Source: Bacillota bacterium (lineage in GTDB: Bacteria; Bacillota; Clostridia; Lachnospirales; Lachnospiraceae). From it: a DNA stretch of 64,000 nucleotides. This document shows, piece by piece, positions 26,816 to 35,938 of this stretch. A program made the translations under genes and the position numbers. Each line of letters starts with the position of its first letter. Position 1 is the first letter of the stretch. Where the stretch lies: assembly GCA_023439125.1 (NCBI GenBank), contig JAEXOU010000009.1, positions 124,001 through 188,000 on the forward strand, read 5' to 3'. A model generated the notes under the pieces. That model saw nothing but the letters and a program-made list of their open reading frames with translations. It ran no database searches and had not been told where the DNA came from.

Positions 26816-28846
26816 ATGAAAAGTAGAAAAAGATACAATTTAAGAATACGTTTAATTGTACCAATTATGATTACAGTAATTGCATCAATGGCGTTATTAT
26901 TTATCCTTAGCTACAAGAGCATGAAAGATCACACATATGAGATGATTAGCAATACAATGTACGACTTAATTGAGAGCTGTGAATCTTCTTCTCAATTATA
27001 TATGGAACATGTAGAGCAGGTTTCTCTTGATTTTAGCAAACTACAAAGTGTCCAATTACTCCTAGAGAATCCAACAAATCTCGAATATCAAAAGCAGGCA
27101 CAAGAAGATACCGTTCGATTTGTTAGTGGAATTGAAGGTATTGAGGGACTTTACATAGCTACCTTTGATTCTACCGTATTAACCCATAATTCAAATCCAA
27201 ATGTTATTGGTGTAACTCTAAGAAAAGATGAAGCGTTAAAATCACTACAAGACTCATTAACAGCCTCTAATGGATTCTATAATGGAGGTATCGCACTTTC
27301 AAAGGCCGATGGAAAAACATTGGTTGCAAATACGTTCTATTTAATTAAGGATGATAGTGGGAATCCATTAGGCTATATTGGATGTGCTTTTTATGCAACT
27401 GATTACATAGAAAGAATTAAGACAGTCGCAACCAATACTTTTTCACAGAGTGAAGTGACACTCATTGATTTGAATACAAATCCCAATACATATATGTACA
27501 ATGCAGATCCTGAGTTAGTTGGCCAACCTGTTACAATTGAGGCGAACAAGGAAGATGGATTGATTGGATCTTATGACTATAAGAACGCAGATGGTGAACA
27601 TAGAATATGTGTTTACAAATTCTTAGAGGATAGTAATTGGTATATTTCTTTGGAGGGCTATTATTCCGAAGTTTATGAAAGTGTGAATCAATTTACTTTA
27701 TCGTTTATCGGATTTACGGTATTAGCGACTTTAATTATCTTAGTACTCTGTTGGATTATCATAGGAGCCGTGGTACGAGATGTTAGAAAAGTTACGAGAA
27801 ATCTTGATAAGTTAAGTAATTTAGAAGTATCTAGTACGAAAGATATCAAGGAAAACACAAGTAAAGATGAGATAGGAAAACTTGAAAATGCATCTTATTG
27901 TATTCATAAGGCAATGAATGAAATATCAGATTTAATGAAGGATTGCTGTATTGATATGGAGAAGAATAGTGCAGAGTTGAGTGGTAATATTCATCAATTA
28001 AGTGATAATGCAACAGGTAATAGTGCAACATCAGAAGAATTATTTGCTAGTATTATAACAACCAACGAGAGCATTGCTATTGTAAATGAATCCATTGCCA
28101 ATATGAAAGAACTTACGACACAGATTGAAGATATGTGTGGACAAAGTAAAACTATTACAGATAGTATGATATCTAAGACAAATAAAATTAATACTAGTAT
28201 TGAGGAAAAGATCTCGAATGGTAGTACAAAAATGACGGAAACAAAAGACAAGATTGAGGAAGCAATTGGTAGCTTAAAAGCTATTGAGAGAATAAGTGAG
28301 ATGGTCGATACAATTCTCCAAATCTCTTCACAAACAAACTTATTATCTTTAAATGCATCAATTGAAGCTGCAAGAGCAGGAGAGGCTGGAAAAGGATTCG
28401 CTGTTGTTGCAGATGAGATTAAGAAGCTTGCTGAGCAAACACAAAAGACAGTTGTATCCATTAAGGACATCGTAGAGCAGAGCAATGATTCCATTGAAAT
28501 GACCAATCAATGTTTTGAGGATATTATCGTTTACTTAACTGGAGTAAATGATACGTTTAAAGAGGTTGGGAATCAATCCTCTACTTATACAGGTGACATT
28601 CATGAGCTTGAAGCTAGTATGAAGGAAATCTATGATGAAGTAGCAACGCTTAATTCCAGTATGAATGATATTAAGTATAGTATCGAGAATATGGTTTTAG
28701 CAACATCCAATAATGAAGCAGGTGTGAAAGAAATCGTAGACTCTGCAGAGAATTTATTATCTGTACTTGAGAATCTATCTAGATTAATTGAAAAGAATGA
28801 AAAGAATATCGCTTCAATCAATGATGTTATGAGCCAATTTTCATAA
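26816..28846 (+). CDS. Methyl-accepting chemotaxis protein
   Basis: The 676-residue receptor has a first membrane helix (about 13-30), an extracellular dCache-like sensor domain (about 40-290, with GFYNGGIALSKADGK), a second helix (about 298-320), a HAMP region and a cytoplasmic signalling domain. The signalling domain contains the near-invariant hairpin tip region IEAARAGEAGKGFAVVA and DEIKKLAEQTQKT. It should signal through CheA/CheW to the flagellar motor. The ligand is unknown. GGGAGGG precedes the ATG. It is monocistronic. Palindrome copy C, with a T tract, follows 7 bases after the stop and may act as its terminator. Confidence 0.93.
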   Translation: MKSRKRYNLRIRLIVPIMITVIASMALLFILSYKSMKDHTYEMISNTMYDLIESCESSSQLYMEHVEQVSLDFSKLQSVQLLLENPTNLEYQKQAQEDTVRFVSGIEGIEGLYIATFDSTVLTHNSNPNVIGVTLRKDEALKSLQDSLTASNGFYNGGIALSKADGKTLVANTFYLIKDDSGNPLGYIGCAFYATDYIERIKTVATNTFSQSEVTLIDLNTNPNTYMYNADPELVGQPVTIEANKEDGLIGSYDYKNADGEHRICVYKFLEDSNWYISLEGYYSEVYESVNQFTLSFIGFTVLATLIILVLCWIIIGAVVRDVRKVTRNLDKLSNLEVSSTKDIKENTSKDEIGKLENASYCIHKAMNEISDLMKDCCIDMEKNSAELSGNIHQLSDNATGNSATSEELFASIITTNESIAIVNESIANMKELTTQIEDMCGQSKTITDSMISKTNKINTSIEEKISNGSTKMTETKDKIEEAIGSLKAIERISEMVDTILQISSQTNLLSLNASIEAARAGEAGKGFAVVADEIKKLAEQTQKTVVSIKDIVEQSNDSIEMTNQCFEDIIVYLTGVNDTFKEVGNQSSTYTGDIHELEASMKEIYDEVATLNSSMNDIKYSIENMVLATSNNEAGVKEIVDSAENLLSVLENLSRLIEKNEKNIASINDVMSQFS

Positions 28847-28853
28847 TATGAGA

Positions 28854-28960
28854 AGAAAATGAGCTTGATCGTATCTTCGGCGCGCTATATTTACAGGCCC
28901 ACAAAGATTATGTGGGACTTGTAAGGCATCCCGCAAATATACGATCAAGCTCATTCTTTT
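28854..28960 (+). repeat. Palindromic element alpha, copy C
   Basis: Arms at 28854-28874 and 28939-28957 pair over 17 consecutive bases (AATGAGCTTGATCGTAT). Inside is the core hairpin CAGGCCCACA/TGTGGGACTTG (about 28895-28922). A T tract follows the right arm. The GGGGCTG outer ends seen in copies A, D and E are absent. It begins 7 bases behind the chemoreceptor stop. Confidence 0.8.
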
Positions 28961-29131
28961 TTCATGACAAGGAAAAGTTCGCGAAGTGTACTTGAACAAT
29001 CCACCAAAGAAGACAAAGAACTCTGCAAGACGAAAAATTTGGATAGAAAAGCATAAAATTTATTATTTTACCATAAATTCTACCAATATGATAATAATCA
29101 TATGAAGTGTATATTTTGATGGGAGGATGTT

Positions 29132-30265
29132 ATGGATTTATTCTCGAGTTTAACACTCGTGACTTGGCAACAAATTGTGATGTATTTTGTTGGAGGAAGT
29201 CTGATTTATTTAGCGATTAAGAAAGAGTATGAACCCGCCTTACTTTTGCCGATGGGATTTGGTGCGATTTTAGTGAATTTGCCTTTGTCTGGTGTCATCA
29301 ATCAGACGGTTGAGGGGGTCGGACAAGTGAATGGAATCATTGAATGGCTTTTTCACTTTGGAATCGAAGCATCGGAAGCATTACCGATTTTGTTATTTAT
29401 CGGAATTGGAGCAATGATTGATTTTGGACCATTGTTATCAAATCCAATCATGATGCTATTTGGTGCAGCAGCCCAATTTGGTATATTTGTTGCTGTCATC
29501 ATAGCACTTTTTTTAGGCTTTGAGTTAAGAGATGCAGCTTCCATTGGGATTATTGGTGCAGCAGATGGCCCTACTTCGATTCTTGTATCTCAATTCTTCC
29601 ATTCGAACTACATAGGGGCGATTGCAGTTGCTGCTTATTCTTATATGGCATTAGTACCAATTGTACAACCATTTGCAATAAAGCTTGTTACGACAAAAAA
29701 AGAGCGGTGTATTGTAATGGAATATAATCCGAGAAATGTATCAAAACTTGCTAGAATTCTATTCCCTATTATTGTTACGTTAGTTGTAGGACTTGTCGCT
29801 CCAAAATCTGTAGCACTTGTTGGTTTTTTAATGTTTGGAAATCTGATTCGTGAGTGTAAAGTTTTGCGTATTTTATCAGAAACGGCTCAAAACTTATTAA
29901 CCAATCTGATTACGTTATTGCTAGGACTCATTATTTCCTTTAGTTTACGTGCAGATGCATTTGTTAATGTAAAAACATTACTCATTATGGCAATAGGGTT
30001 ACTAGCTTTTTTCTTTGATACAATCGGGGGAGTTTTATTTGCAAAACTCATTAACTTATTTCGAAAGAAAAAGGTGAATCCGATGATCGGGGCAGCTGGA
30101 ATTTCAGCATTCCCAATGTCAGCTCGTGTTGTTCAAAAGCTTGCGACACAGGAACAACAGGGAAATATCATACTAATGCATGCTGTTGGAGCTAATGTTT
30201 CAGGACAAATCGCATCGGTTGTCGCGGGAGGATTAATCATGACAATCGTAGCAAAATTATTGTAG
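29132..30265 (+). CDS. Na+-transporting decarboxylase beta subunit
   Basis: The 377-residue polytopic membrane protein has about ten hydrophobic segments and matches the beta subunit (OadB/GcdB/MmdB) of sodium-pumping decarboxylases. Visible blocks are LLLPMGFGAILVNLPL near the start, then IGAMIDFGPLLSNP, the conserved IGIIGAADGPTSI and GAAGISAFPMSARV. It carries the Na+ channel and completes decarboxylation of carboxybiotin. GGGAGG precedes the ATG. A 44-residue gamma-like gene follows after 10 bases, but no carboxyltransferase alpha or biotin-carrier gene is in the window. Confidence 0.9.
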   Translation: MDLFSSLTLVTWQQIVMYFVGGSLIYLAIKKEYEPALLLPMGFGAILVNLPLSGVINQTVEGVGQVNGIIEWLFHFGIEASEALPILLFIGIGAMIDFGPLLSNPIMMLFGAAAQFGIFVAVIIALFLGFELRDAASIGIIGAADGPTSILVSQFFHSNYIGAIAVAAYSYMALVPIVQPFAIKLVTTKKERCIVMEYNPRNVSKLARILFPIIVTLVVGLVAPKSVALVGFLMFGNLIRECKVLRILSETAQNLLTNLITLLLGLIISFSLRADAFVNVKTLLIMAIGLLAFFFDTIGGVLFAKLINLFRKKKVNPMIGAAGISAFPMSARVVQKLATQEQQGNIILMHAVGANVSGQIASVVAGGLIMTIVAKLL

Positions 30266-30275
30266 GAGGTTTGTA

Positions 30276-30410
30276 ATGGAAAAAGTAATAACACTCGGAT
30301 TAACGATTCTACTAAAAGGAATGTTAGGTATTTTTGCAATATCCATCATTTTAATTATATTTATCGTACTACTTAATTGGTTCACGGTAGAGCATAAAAA
30401 CGAGAAATAG
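30276..30410 (+). CDS. Small gamma-like subunit of the Na+ decarboxylase
   Basis: A 44-residue peptide, MEKVITLGLTILLKGMLGIF and onward, with one long membrane helix (about 8-36) and a polar end WFTVEHKNEK. AGGAGG lies 7 bases ahead, 10 bases after the beta-subunit stop. Position and topology match OadG/MmdD-type gamma subunits, which anchor the complex, though it is shorter than the usual 80-120 residues. The assignment rests on context plus topology, with little sequence identity to go on. Confidence 0.65.
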   Translation: MEKVITLGLTILLKGMLGIFAISIILIIFIVLLNWFTVEHKNEK

Positions 30411-30450
30411 AACTTCTTCAAGCAAATTTTGGTGAGAGGCTCCCAGATAT

Positions 30451-30620
30451 GGGGCTGCCGCGCTAAGGGCAGTATGAATAAAGAATGAAGGACGATGGTA
30501 TATTTTCTTCGGCGCGCTACGCTCAAAAGCCCCACAAAGTGCGTGTGGGGACTTGTAAGGCACTCCGAAAAATACCATCGTCCTTCATACTTTTATACAA
30601 TATTCAGCTAGTGCAGCTCC
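30451..30620 (+). repeat. Palindromic element alpha, copy D
   Basis: The outer ends GGGGCTGCCGCGCTA (30451-30465) and TAGTGCAGCTCC (30609-30620) are inverted. Inner arms GAAGGACGATGGTAT and ATACCATCGTCCTTC pair exactly around the ACAAGCCCCAC-type core hairpin (here AAAAGCCCCAC/GTGGGGACTTGT). The ATAT on both sides may be a 4-base target duplication. It sits 40 bases downstream of the gamma-like gene and converges on spoVB. Confidence 0.9.
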
Positions 30621-30663
30621 ATATTTAGAAAACCCTTTCACCAAAAAAAGTATTACTATATTA

Positions 30664-32181
30664 TTATTTTATATTCCATTCGCCTTTTTGAATTGCATTG
30701 AATACTCGAAGTACATAAATATAAATCAGTCCGAAGACGAAGCAGCAAGTAAGTATGATTAAAGTTCTATTGATGTTAACGGTAGTAGCAAGAAATTCAT
30801 AAATACGATAGAATAAGGAACAACCTAACCAAGTGGTAATGGCAGGCTTTACGACTGAGTTCATTGCATCCAGTGAAAAAGAGATATATTTAAACACAAT
30901 GAATAAATCAAGACCAGTAATGATGAGTTGACTAATCAATAAGCAAATGAGATATCCCATGATCCCATATTTAGGTACTGTGATTGCTAGCAAAATAATG
31001 CGAATTGACATTCCAATCACAGAGTTTACAAAAGTGAGATTAGCCTTTCCAAGACCATTAATTACACTAGAAAGTGTTGTTGCAGCATAAAGGAAAGGAC
31101 AAAGCCAACCAAGGATACAAAGATAAGTTCCTGCTTCTTTTATATGAAAGACCGACATTCCAAGTGATTCTCCAAAGTAAATAAAAAAACCAGCTGAAAA
31201 AATTCCAAGGATTAAGCAGTACTTTAGCGAAACAGATACAGTACGTGAAATTGCCTTGTTATTATCTTTTGCTTTTGCTTCTGAGATTGCTGGTAACAAT
31301 AAAACAGATAGGGAATTTGTAATTGTCGATGGAAAAAGCAGAAATGGTAGTGACATTCCATTTAATATACCAAAAATGCTAAGAGCTTGCGTTGTGCTTA
31401 AACCGGAACGACGCAACATTGCAGGAATCATAACTGCTTCTAGGCTATGTAATATACTAATTAAAACATGATTCATTGACAATGGAAAACTTAATTTGGC
31501 AAGCGCTTTTCCGAACTTAGTAGTTCTATTTTCTTTCATGTTATCTTTATCCTTTTGTAATTTCAGAGAAAGAATGTTGAAAATATTAGAAGCAATCTCA
31601 CCAAGCACAATACCCCAAACAGCAAGTTCACAAGTAATTGATAATTTTCCTTCCCCAAATAGAAGTGCAAAGACATAAACGAAGGAGACACGCACAATCT
31701 GTTCCAAAAGTTGTGACCCAGCTGGGATGATAGCCTTTTTCTTTCCGTAATAGTAACCATTGATACATGCAGTAATTCCACAGAATGGGAACACATATGC
31801 TAAAATTCGAAGTGAATTAGCACTTTTACTCTCCATTAAGTAATTTTTAGCTATAAAATCACTTCCGAAGTATATAATAATAGACAGAAAGAGAGCAATC
31901 GAAACAGAGGCGAAGATACCAGTCCGTAGTATAGTTTTTGCATTCTTTTGATTGTTTTTACCAAACTCTTCTGCCACTAATTTGGATATTCCAGTTTGGA
32001 TACCGGAGGCGTATAATGTATAACAGATGCCATAGATCGGAAAGATTAACTGATATACCCCTAGCATCTCAGCGCCTAAAGCATTTGACAAAAATATTTT
32101 ATAAAAGAATCCTATGATTCTTGTTAGTAATCCAGCAATCGTTAGTATTAAAGTACCCTTTAGTATCGTATTTTTGCTCAT
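30664..32181 (-). CDS. spoVB: SpoVB-like MOP-family flippase
   Basis: The 505-residue protein has about 14 membrane segments and the N-terminal block GTLILTIAGLLTRIIGFFYKIFLS followed by LGVYQLIFPIYGICYT, characteristic of SpoVB/MATE-like polysaccharide exporters (MOP superfamily). SpoVB is needed for spore cortex synthesis in Bacillus and probably flips lipid-linked precursors. Related MurJ and polysaccharide flippases share the fold, so the exact substrate is inferred. It is monocistronic on the minus strand and faces palindrome copy D. GGAG precedes the ATG. Confidence 0.85.
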   Translation of the reverse strand: MSKNTILKGTLILTIAGLLTRIIGFFYKIFLSNALGAEMLGVYQLIFPIYGICYTLYASGIQTGISKLVAEEFGKNNQKNAKTILRTGIFASVSIALFLSIIIYFGSDFIAKNYLMESKSANSLRILAYVFPFCGITACINGYYYGKKKAIIPAGSQLLEQIVRVSFVYVFALLFGEGKLSITCELAVWGIVLGEIASNIFNILSLKLQKDKDNMKENRTTKFGKALAKLSFPLSMNHVLISILHSLEAVMIPAMLRRSGLSTTQALSIFGILNGMSLPFLLFPSTITNSLSVLLLPAISEAKAKDNNKAISRTVSVSLKYCLILGIFSAGFFIYFGESLGMSVFHIKEAGTYLCILGWLCPFLYAATTLSSVINGLGKANLTFVNSVIGMSIRIILLAITVPKYGIMGYLICLLISQLIITGLDLFIVFKYISFSLDAMNSVVKPAITTWLGCSLFYRIYEFLATTVNINRTLIILTCCFVFGLIYIYVLRVFNAIQKGEWNIK

Positions 32182-32284
32182 ACTTTAGTCTCCTTATCGC
32201 TAGCCTTATTAAGTTCAAATTAGTAATATATATTCAGAAAAAAATTACTCTATGAACGAATACATTACAATCGTGAGAATGATG

Positions 32285-32313
32285 TTGACAAATCATAATT
32301 AGAAGAGTATGAT
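32285..32313 (+). promoter_or_regulatory. Promoter of the sulfur-relay genes
   Basis: TTGACA (32285-32290), a 17-base spacer and TATGAT (32308-32313) form a near-consensus promoter upstream of the cysteine desulfurase gene. Confidence 0.8.
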
Positions 32314-32327
32314 ATCCATATCATACT
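32306..32327. promoter_or_regulatory. Perfect palindromic operator overlapping the -10
   Basis: AGTATGATAT and ATATCATACT are exact inverted repeats about CC (32306-32327). They cover the -10 box, and an extra AGTATGAT lies at 32332-32339. The position suggests a repressor site; an Rrf2/IscR-type regulator is only a guess. Confidence 0.6.
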
Positions 32328-32441
32328 AAAGTAGTATGATTTGTATAATTATAAAATCATCTGTGATATTACGTCACATATAAATATATAAGAACGTACT
32401 ATATAGCATGTAAATACAATAATATAAAGGAGATGTGTGGG

Positions 32442-33623
32442 ATGAGTACAAGAATTTATCTAGATAATGCAGCAACAACCCAAACAAAAGTTGAAGTAGT
32501 GGAAGCTATGTTGCCATATTTTAATGAGTATTATGGAAATCCATCTAGTGTTTATGATATTGCGACAAAAAGTCGTATGGCAGTAACACAAGCAAGAGAT
32601 ACTATTGCATCAGCTCTTAATTGTAATAGTAATGAGATATATTTTACAGCAGGTGGTTCAGAGTCTGATAACTGGGCTTTAAAATGTACTGCAGAAGCTT
32701 ACCAAGACAAAGGAAATCATATCATTACATCAACAATCGAGCATCACGCTATTTTGCATACTTGTGAGTATTTAGAGAGCAAAGGCTTTGAAATTACTTA
32801 TGTTCCAGTTGATGAAAACGGAACTTTAAATCTTGAAGCACTAAAGGCGGCGATTCGTCCAACAACAATACTAATTTCTGTTATGTTTGCCAATAATGAA
32901 ATAGGAACCATTCAACCAATTAAGGAAATCGGCCAAATAGCAAAAGAGAATGGAATTGTGTTCCATACAGATGCTGTACAGGCTTTTGGTCAGGTTCCAA
33001 TTGATGTCGATGAATATAACATTGATATGTTAAGTGCTTCAGGGCATAAACTAGGAGGACCAAAGGGTATCGGGTTCTTATATATTCGAAAAGGTTTAAA
33101 ATTACGTTCCTTCGTACATGGTGGTTCTCAAGAACGTAAACGCCGTGCTGGTACAGAGAATGTTCCTGGCATCGTTGGATTTGGAAAAGCAGTTGAATTA
33201 GCAGTTGCTTCCATGAGTCAAAGAACTAAGCAAGAAAAGGAACTTCGTGATTATTTAATTCAGAGAGTAACAAGTGAGATTCCTTTTGTACGTTTGAACG
33301 GTCATAAGACAAACCGCTTACCAAACAATGCTAATTTTTGCTTCCGCTTTATCGAAGGTGAATCCTTACTCATTATGCTCGATATGAAGGGGATTGCAGG
33401 TTCTAGTGGTTCCGCTTGTACTTCCGGTTCTCTCGATCCTTCTCACGTATTATTAGCGATTGGCTTACCTCATGAAATTGCACATGGTAGTTTAAGATTA
33501 ACCTTAAGTGAAGATACAACAAAAGCAGATATTGATTATACCGTAGAATGTATCAAGGAGATTGTTTCAAACTTAAGAGCAATGTCTCCACTTTATGAAG
33601 ATTTCGTGAAGAAACATAGATAA
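32442..33623 (+). CDS. Cysteine desulfurase (NifS/IscS family)
   Basis: The 393-residue PLP enzyme removes sulfur from cysteine as a persulfide for Fe-S and thiolation pathways. Visible are YLDNAATTQT at the start, the PLP-lysine motif ASGHKLGGPKG (about 199-209) and the catalytic cysteine loop GSSGSACTSGSLDPSHVL (about 321-338). AAAGGAG at 32427-32432 abuts the upstream ATG 32433 and suits the ATG at 32442. The IscU and MnmA genes follow in the same direction. The 12-residue catalytic loop is of group I length (IscS/NifS). The likely control point is the palindrome at 32306. Confidence 0.93.
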   Translation: MSTRIYLDNAATTQTKVEVVEAMLPYFNEYYGNPSSVYDIATKSRMAVTQARDTIASALNCNSNEIYFTAGGSESDNWALKCTAEAYQDKGNHIITSTIEHHAILHTCEYLESKGFEITYVPVDENGTLNLEALKAAIRPTTILISVMFANNEIGTIQPIKEIGQIAKENGIVFHTDAVQAFGQVPIDVDEYNIDMLSASGHKLGGPKGIGFLYIRKGLKLRSFVHGGSQERKRRAGTENVPGIVGFGKAVELAVASMSQRTKQEKELRDYLIQRVTSEIPFVRLNGHKTNRLPNNANFCFRFIEGESLLIMLDMKGIAGSSGSACTSGSLDPSHVLLAIGLPHEIAHGSLRLTLSEDTTKADIDYTVECIKEIVSNLRAMSPLYEDFVKKHR

Positions 33624-33645
33624 ATGTAAGCATAGAATTAAATTA

Positions 33646-33695
33646 AACTGATCTCCAAAAGTTGGACCTAAAAATCTTACGATTGGAGGTCAGTT
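33646..33695 (+). terminator. Hairpin between nifS-like and iscU genes
   Basis: AACTGATCTCCAA (33646-33658) pairs with TTGGAGGTCAGTT (33683-33695) with one wobble. No T tract follows, so it may be an RNA-processing or attenuating stem and need not be a full terminator. Confidence 0.5.
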
Positions 33696-33756
33696 CAGAA
33701 TTGAGATAATCATACTAAAATTATTTTAGATATTTGGATAAATGGAGGAAAAAAAT

Positions 33757-34197
33757 ATGTATAGTGATAAAGTAATGGATCATTTTCAAAATCCAAGAAA
33801 TGTTGGTGAGTTAGAAAATGCGAGTGGAGTAGGTACTGTAGGTAATGCGAAATGTGGAGATATCATGAGAATGTATCTTGATATTGATGAAAACCACGTT
33901 ATTCGTGAATGTAAGTTTAAAACTTTTGGCTGTGGAGCAGCCGTTGCAACAAGTTCCATGGCAACTGAGCTTGTAAAAGGCCTCACAATTGAGGAAGCAT
34001 TAAAGGTTACAAATAAAGCTGTTATGGAGGCACTTGACGGATTGCCACCAGTTAAGGTACACTGTTCCTTATTAGCAGAAGAAGCAATACATGCTGCATT
34101 ATGGGATTATGCAGAGAAAAATGGTATCAAAATCGAAGGTTTAGAAAAACCAAAGAGCGACATTCATGAGGACGAAGAAGAGTGTGAAGAATACTAA
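33757..34197 (+). CDS. iscU: IscU/NifU-type Fe-S scaffold protein
   Basis: The 146-residue protein starts MYSDKVMDHFQNPRNVG, the canonical IscU N-terminus. The three cluster-ligand cysteines are in GNAKCGD (about 35), FGCGAAVATSS (about 61) and VKVHCSLLAEEA (about 104). The acidic extension at the end (DEEECEEY) is seen in several clostridial versions. GGAGG (33744-33748) is spaced for ATG 33757, not the upstream ATG 33742. It receives sulfur from the preceding desulfurase and assembles Fe-S clusters. Confidence 0.95.
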   Translation: MYSDKVMDHFQNPRNVGELENASGVGTVGNAKCGDIMRMYLDIDENHVIRECKFKTFGCGAAVATSSMATELVKGLTIEEALKVTNKAVMEALDGLPPVKVHCSLLAEEAIHAALWDYAEKNGIKIEGLEKPKSDIHEDEEECEEY

Positions 34198-34268
34198 AAG
34201 ACAATCGATCTTCTTTGATGTAGCGTGAATGAAGGAATAATAGAGTTATATTAAAGGAGTTTGTTAAA

Positions 34269-35348
34269 ATGCAGAAGGTTGTTGTTGGTATGTCTGGTGG
34301 GGTTGATTCCTCAGTTGCAGCATATTTATTAAAAGAAGCTGGCTATGATGTGATTGGTGTTACAATGCAAATCTGGCAGGATGAAGAAGAAAAGGTTCAA
34401 GAAGAGAATGGAGGCTGCTGTGGTCTTAGTGCTGTCGATGATGCAAGGCGAGTGGCAAACGCACTAGAGATTCCGTATTATGTAATGAATTTTAAGGCGC
34501 CATTTAAAGAAAATGTTATGGATTATTTCGTTTCTGAATATCTTTGTGGACGTACTCCGAATCCATGCATCGCATGCAATCGCTATGTGAAATGGGAGTC
34601 TTTATTGGACCGTTCCTTATCCATTGGAGCTGATTATATAGCGACAGGACATTATGCTAGGATAGAACAATTAGACAATGGTCGATATGCTTTAAGAAAA
34701 TCTGCAACTGCAGCAAAGGATCAAACCTATGCTCTTTATAACTTAACTCAGGAGCAATTAAAGAGAACTTTGATGCCGGTAGGAGAATATACAAAAGATC
34801 AAATTCGCGAGATCGCTGCCAAAATTGGTCTGTATGTTGCGAATAAACCAGATAGTCAGGAAATTTGTTTTGTTCCAGACAACAATTATGCAGGATTTAT
34901 TGAAGATTACACAGGTAAAAAACTACCTACTGGTAATTTTGTAGATCTAGAGGGCAACGTTTTAGGCAAACACAAAGGAATTATACATTATACAATCGGA
35001 CAGAGAAAAGGTCTTCGTATTTCCTTTGGCAAACCAGCATTCGTTGTAGAAATTCGTCCGGAAACGAATGAAGTTGTCATTGGTTCGAATGATGATGTAT
35101 TTGCTAATGGCTTAATTGCAGATCGAGTAAATGCGATGTCAGTCCCTGAGTTTACCGACGGTATGGAATTTATCGCAAAGATTCGTTATAGTCATGAAGG
35201 TGCAAAATGTCGTATTACCAAAATAGGAGAAGATAAAATCCGTTGTGATTTTGAAGAACCACAGCGTGCAATAACACCAGGACAAGCAATTGTATTTTAT
35301 GATGGTGATTATGTAGCAGGTGGTGCAACAATCATAAGTAAGTGCTAG
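34269..35348 (+). CDS. mnmA: tRNA 2-thiouridylase MnmA
   Basis: MnmA (359 residues) inserts sulfur at C2 of the wobble uridine (U34) in Glu, Gln and Lys tRNAs. It has the PP-loop ATP site GMSGGVDSS (about 7-15), the first catalytic cysteine region RTPNPCIACN (about 98-107) and the second in SQEICFVPD (about 199-207), then a C-terminal beta barrel. Its place after desulfurase and scaffold makes a sulfur-relay cluster. AAAGGAG precedes the ATG. A strong terminator follows. Confidence 0.96.
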   Translation: MQKVVVGMSGGVDSSVAAYLLKEAGYDVIGVTMQIWQDEEEKVQEENGGCCGLSAVDDARRVANALEIPYYVMNFKAPFKENVMDYFVSEYLCGRTPNPCIACNRYVKWESLLDRSLSIGADYIATGHYARIEQLDNGRYALRKSATAAKDQTYALYNLTQEQLKRTLMPVGEYTKDQIREIAAKIGLYVANKPDSQEICFVPDNNYAGFIEDYTGKKLPTGNFVDLEGNVLGKHKGIIHYTIGQRKGLRISFGKPAFVVEIRPETNEVVIGSNDDVFANGLIADRVNAMSVPEFTDGMEFIAKIRYSHEGAKCRITKIGEDKIRCDFEEPQRAITPGQAIVFYDGDYVAGGATIISKC

Positions 35349-35379
35349 ATTGGTAGGTATACGAACTTAATCATAGAGC

Positions 35380-35411
35380 AAAAAGAAACTCGCGGAAGCG
35401 GGTTTCTTTTT
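35380..35411 (+). terminator. mnmA terminator
   Basis: AAAAAGAAACTCGC pairs with GCGGGTTTCTTTTT around a GAA-type loop, a strong stem with a T tract. Confidence 0.9.
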
Positions 35412-35723
35412 GGTAGTAGGATTGGAACGATTCAGCTATTTCGTCTGGATTATGAGAAAAAGCTTTCTGTGGTTGGGTGCTTCTTGATCAATCCAGAACT
35501 TAGGAATAAAGGATATGGGGAACTTGCGATGAAGGAAGCACTACATAAGATATTTGAAAATCCACCGAAAGGTCTTGGGTTTGAAATTGCTCATTTACGT
35601 GTTTTTGATTTTAATTCAGGTGCGAAAAAATGCTATGAGAAATGCGGATTCCAAACAATTAGTGAGCAGTTTCATCCAAATGGATTGCTCACATATCTAA
35701 TGGAGAAACGAAAGTCTGAATAA
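35412..35723 (+). pseudogene. 5'-truncated GNAT acetyltransferase
   Basis: The frame open from the mnmA terminator reads IGTIQLFRLDYEKKLSVVG, then the GNAT acetyl-CoA block INPELRNKGYGELAMKEA and the late motif LRVFDFNSGAKKCYEKCGFQ. The fold's N-terminal strands are absent and no ribosome site or start is credible. It appears to have lost its 5' end at the terminator. The body itself is well preserved, so the loss may be recent. Confidence 0.7.
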
Positions 35724-35773
35724 GAAGATGTCGCACTAGCAGCCTTATTTGTGATTTAATAAACCCCGCCTAA

Positions 35774-35884
35774 AGGGGCTGTCGCACTAAGGGCAGTATG
35801 AATAAAGAATGAAGGGTGATGGTATATTTTCTTCGGCGCGCTACGCTCACAAGCCCCACAAAGTGCGTGTGGGGACTTGTAAGG
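35774..35884 (+). repeat. Palindromic element alpha, copy E (right half missing)
   Basis: It begins GGGGCTGTCGCACTA (35774-35788), the cleanest copy of the outer end. It continues through the same arm as copies A and D and through the core hairpin ACAAGCCCCAC/GTGGGGACTTGT. The sequence stops matching at GTAAGG near 35884. Where the right arm should be there is GCAAAATGAC, resembling an end of family beta. Confidence 0.85.
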
Positions 35885-35938
35885 ATATCCTTGTGCAAAA
35901 TGACGTTTGATATCTATCTTAAGCGCTATTGACACCCG

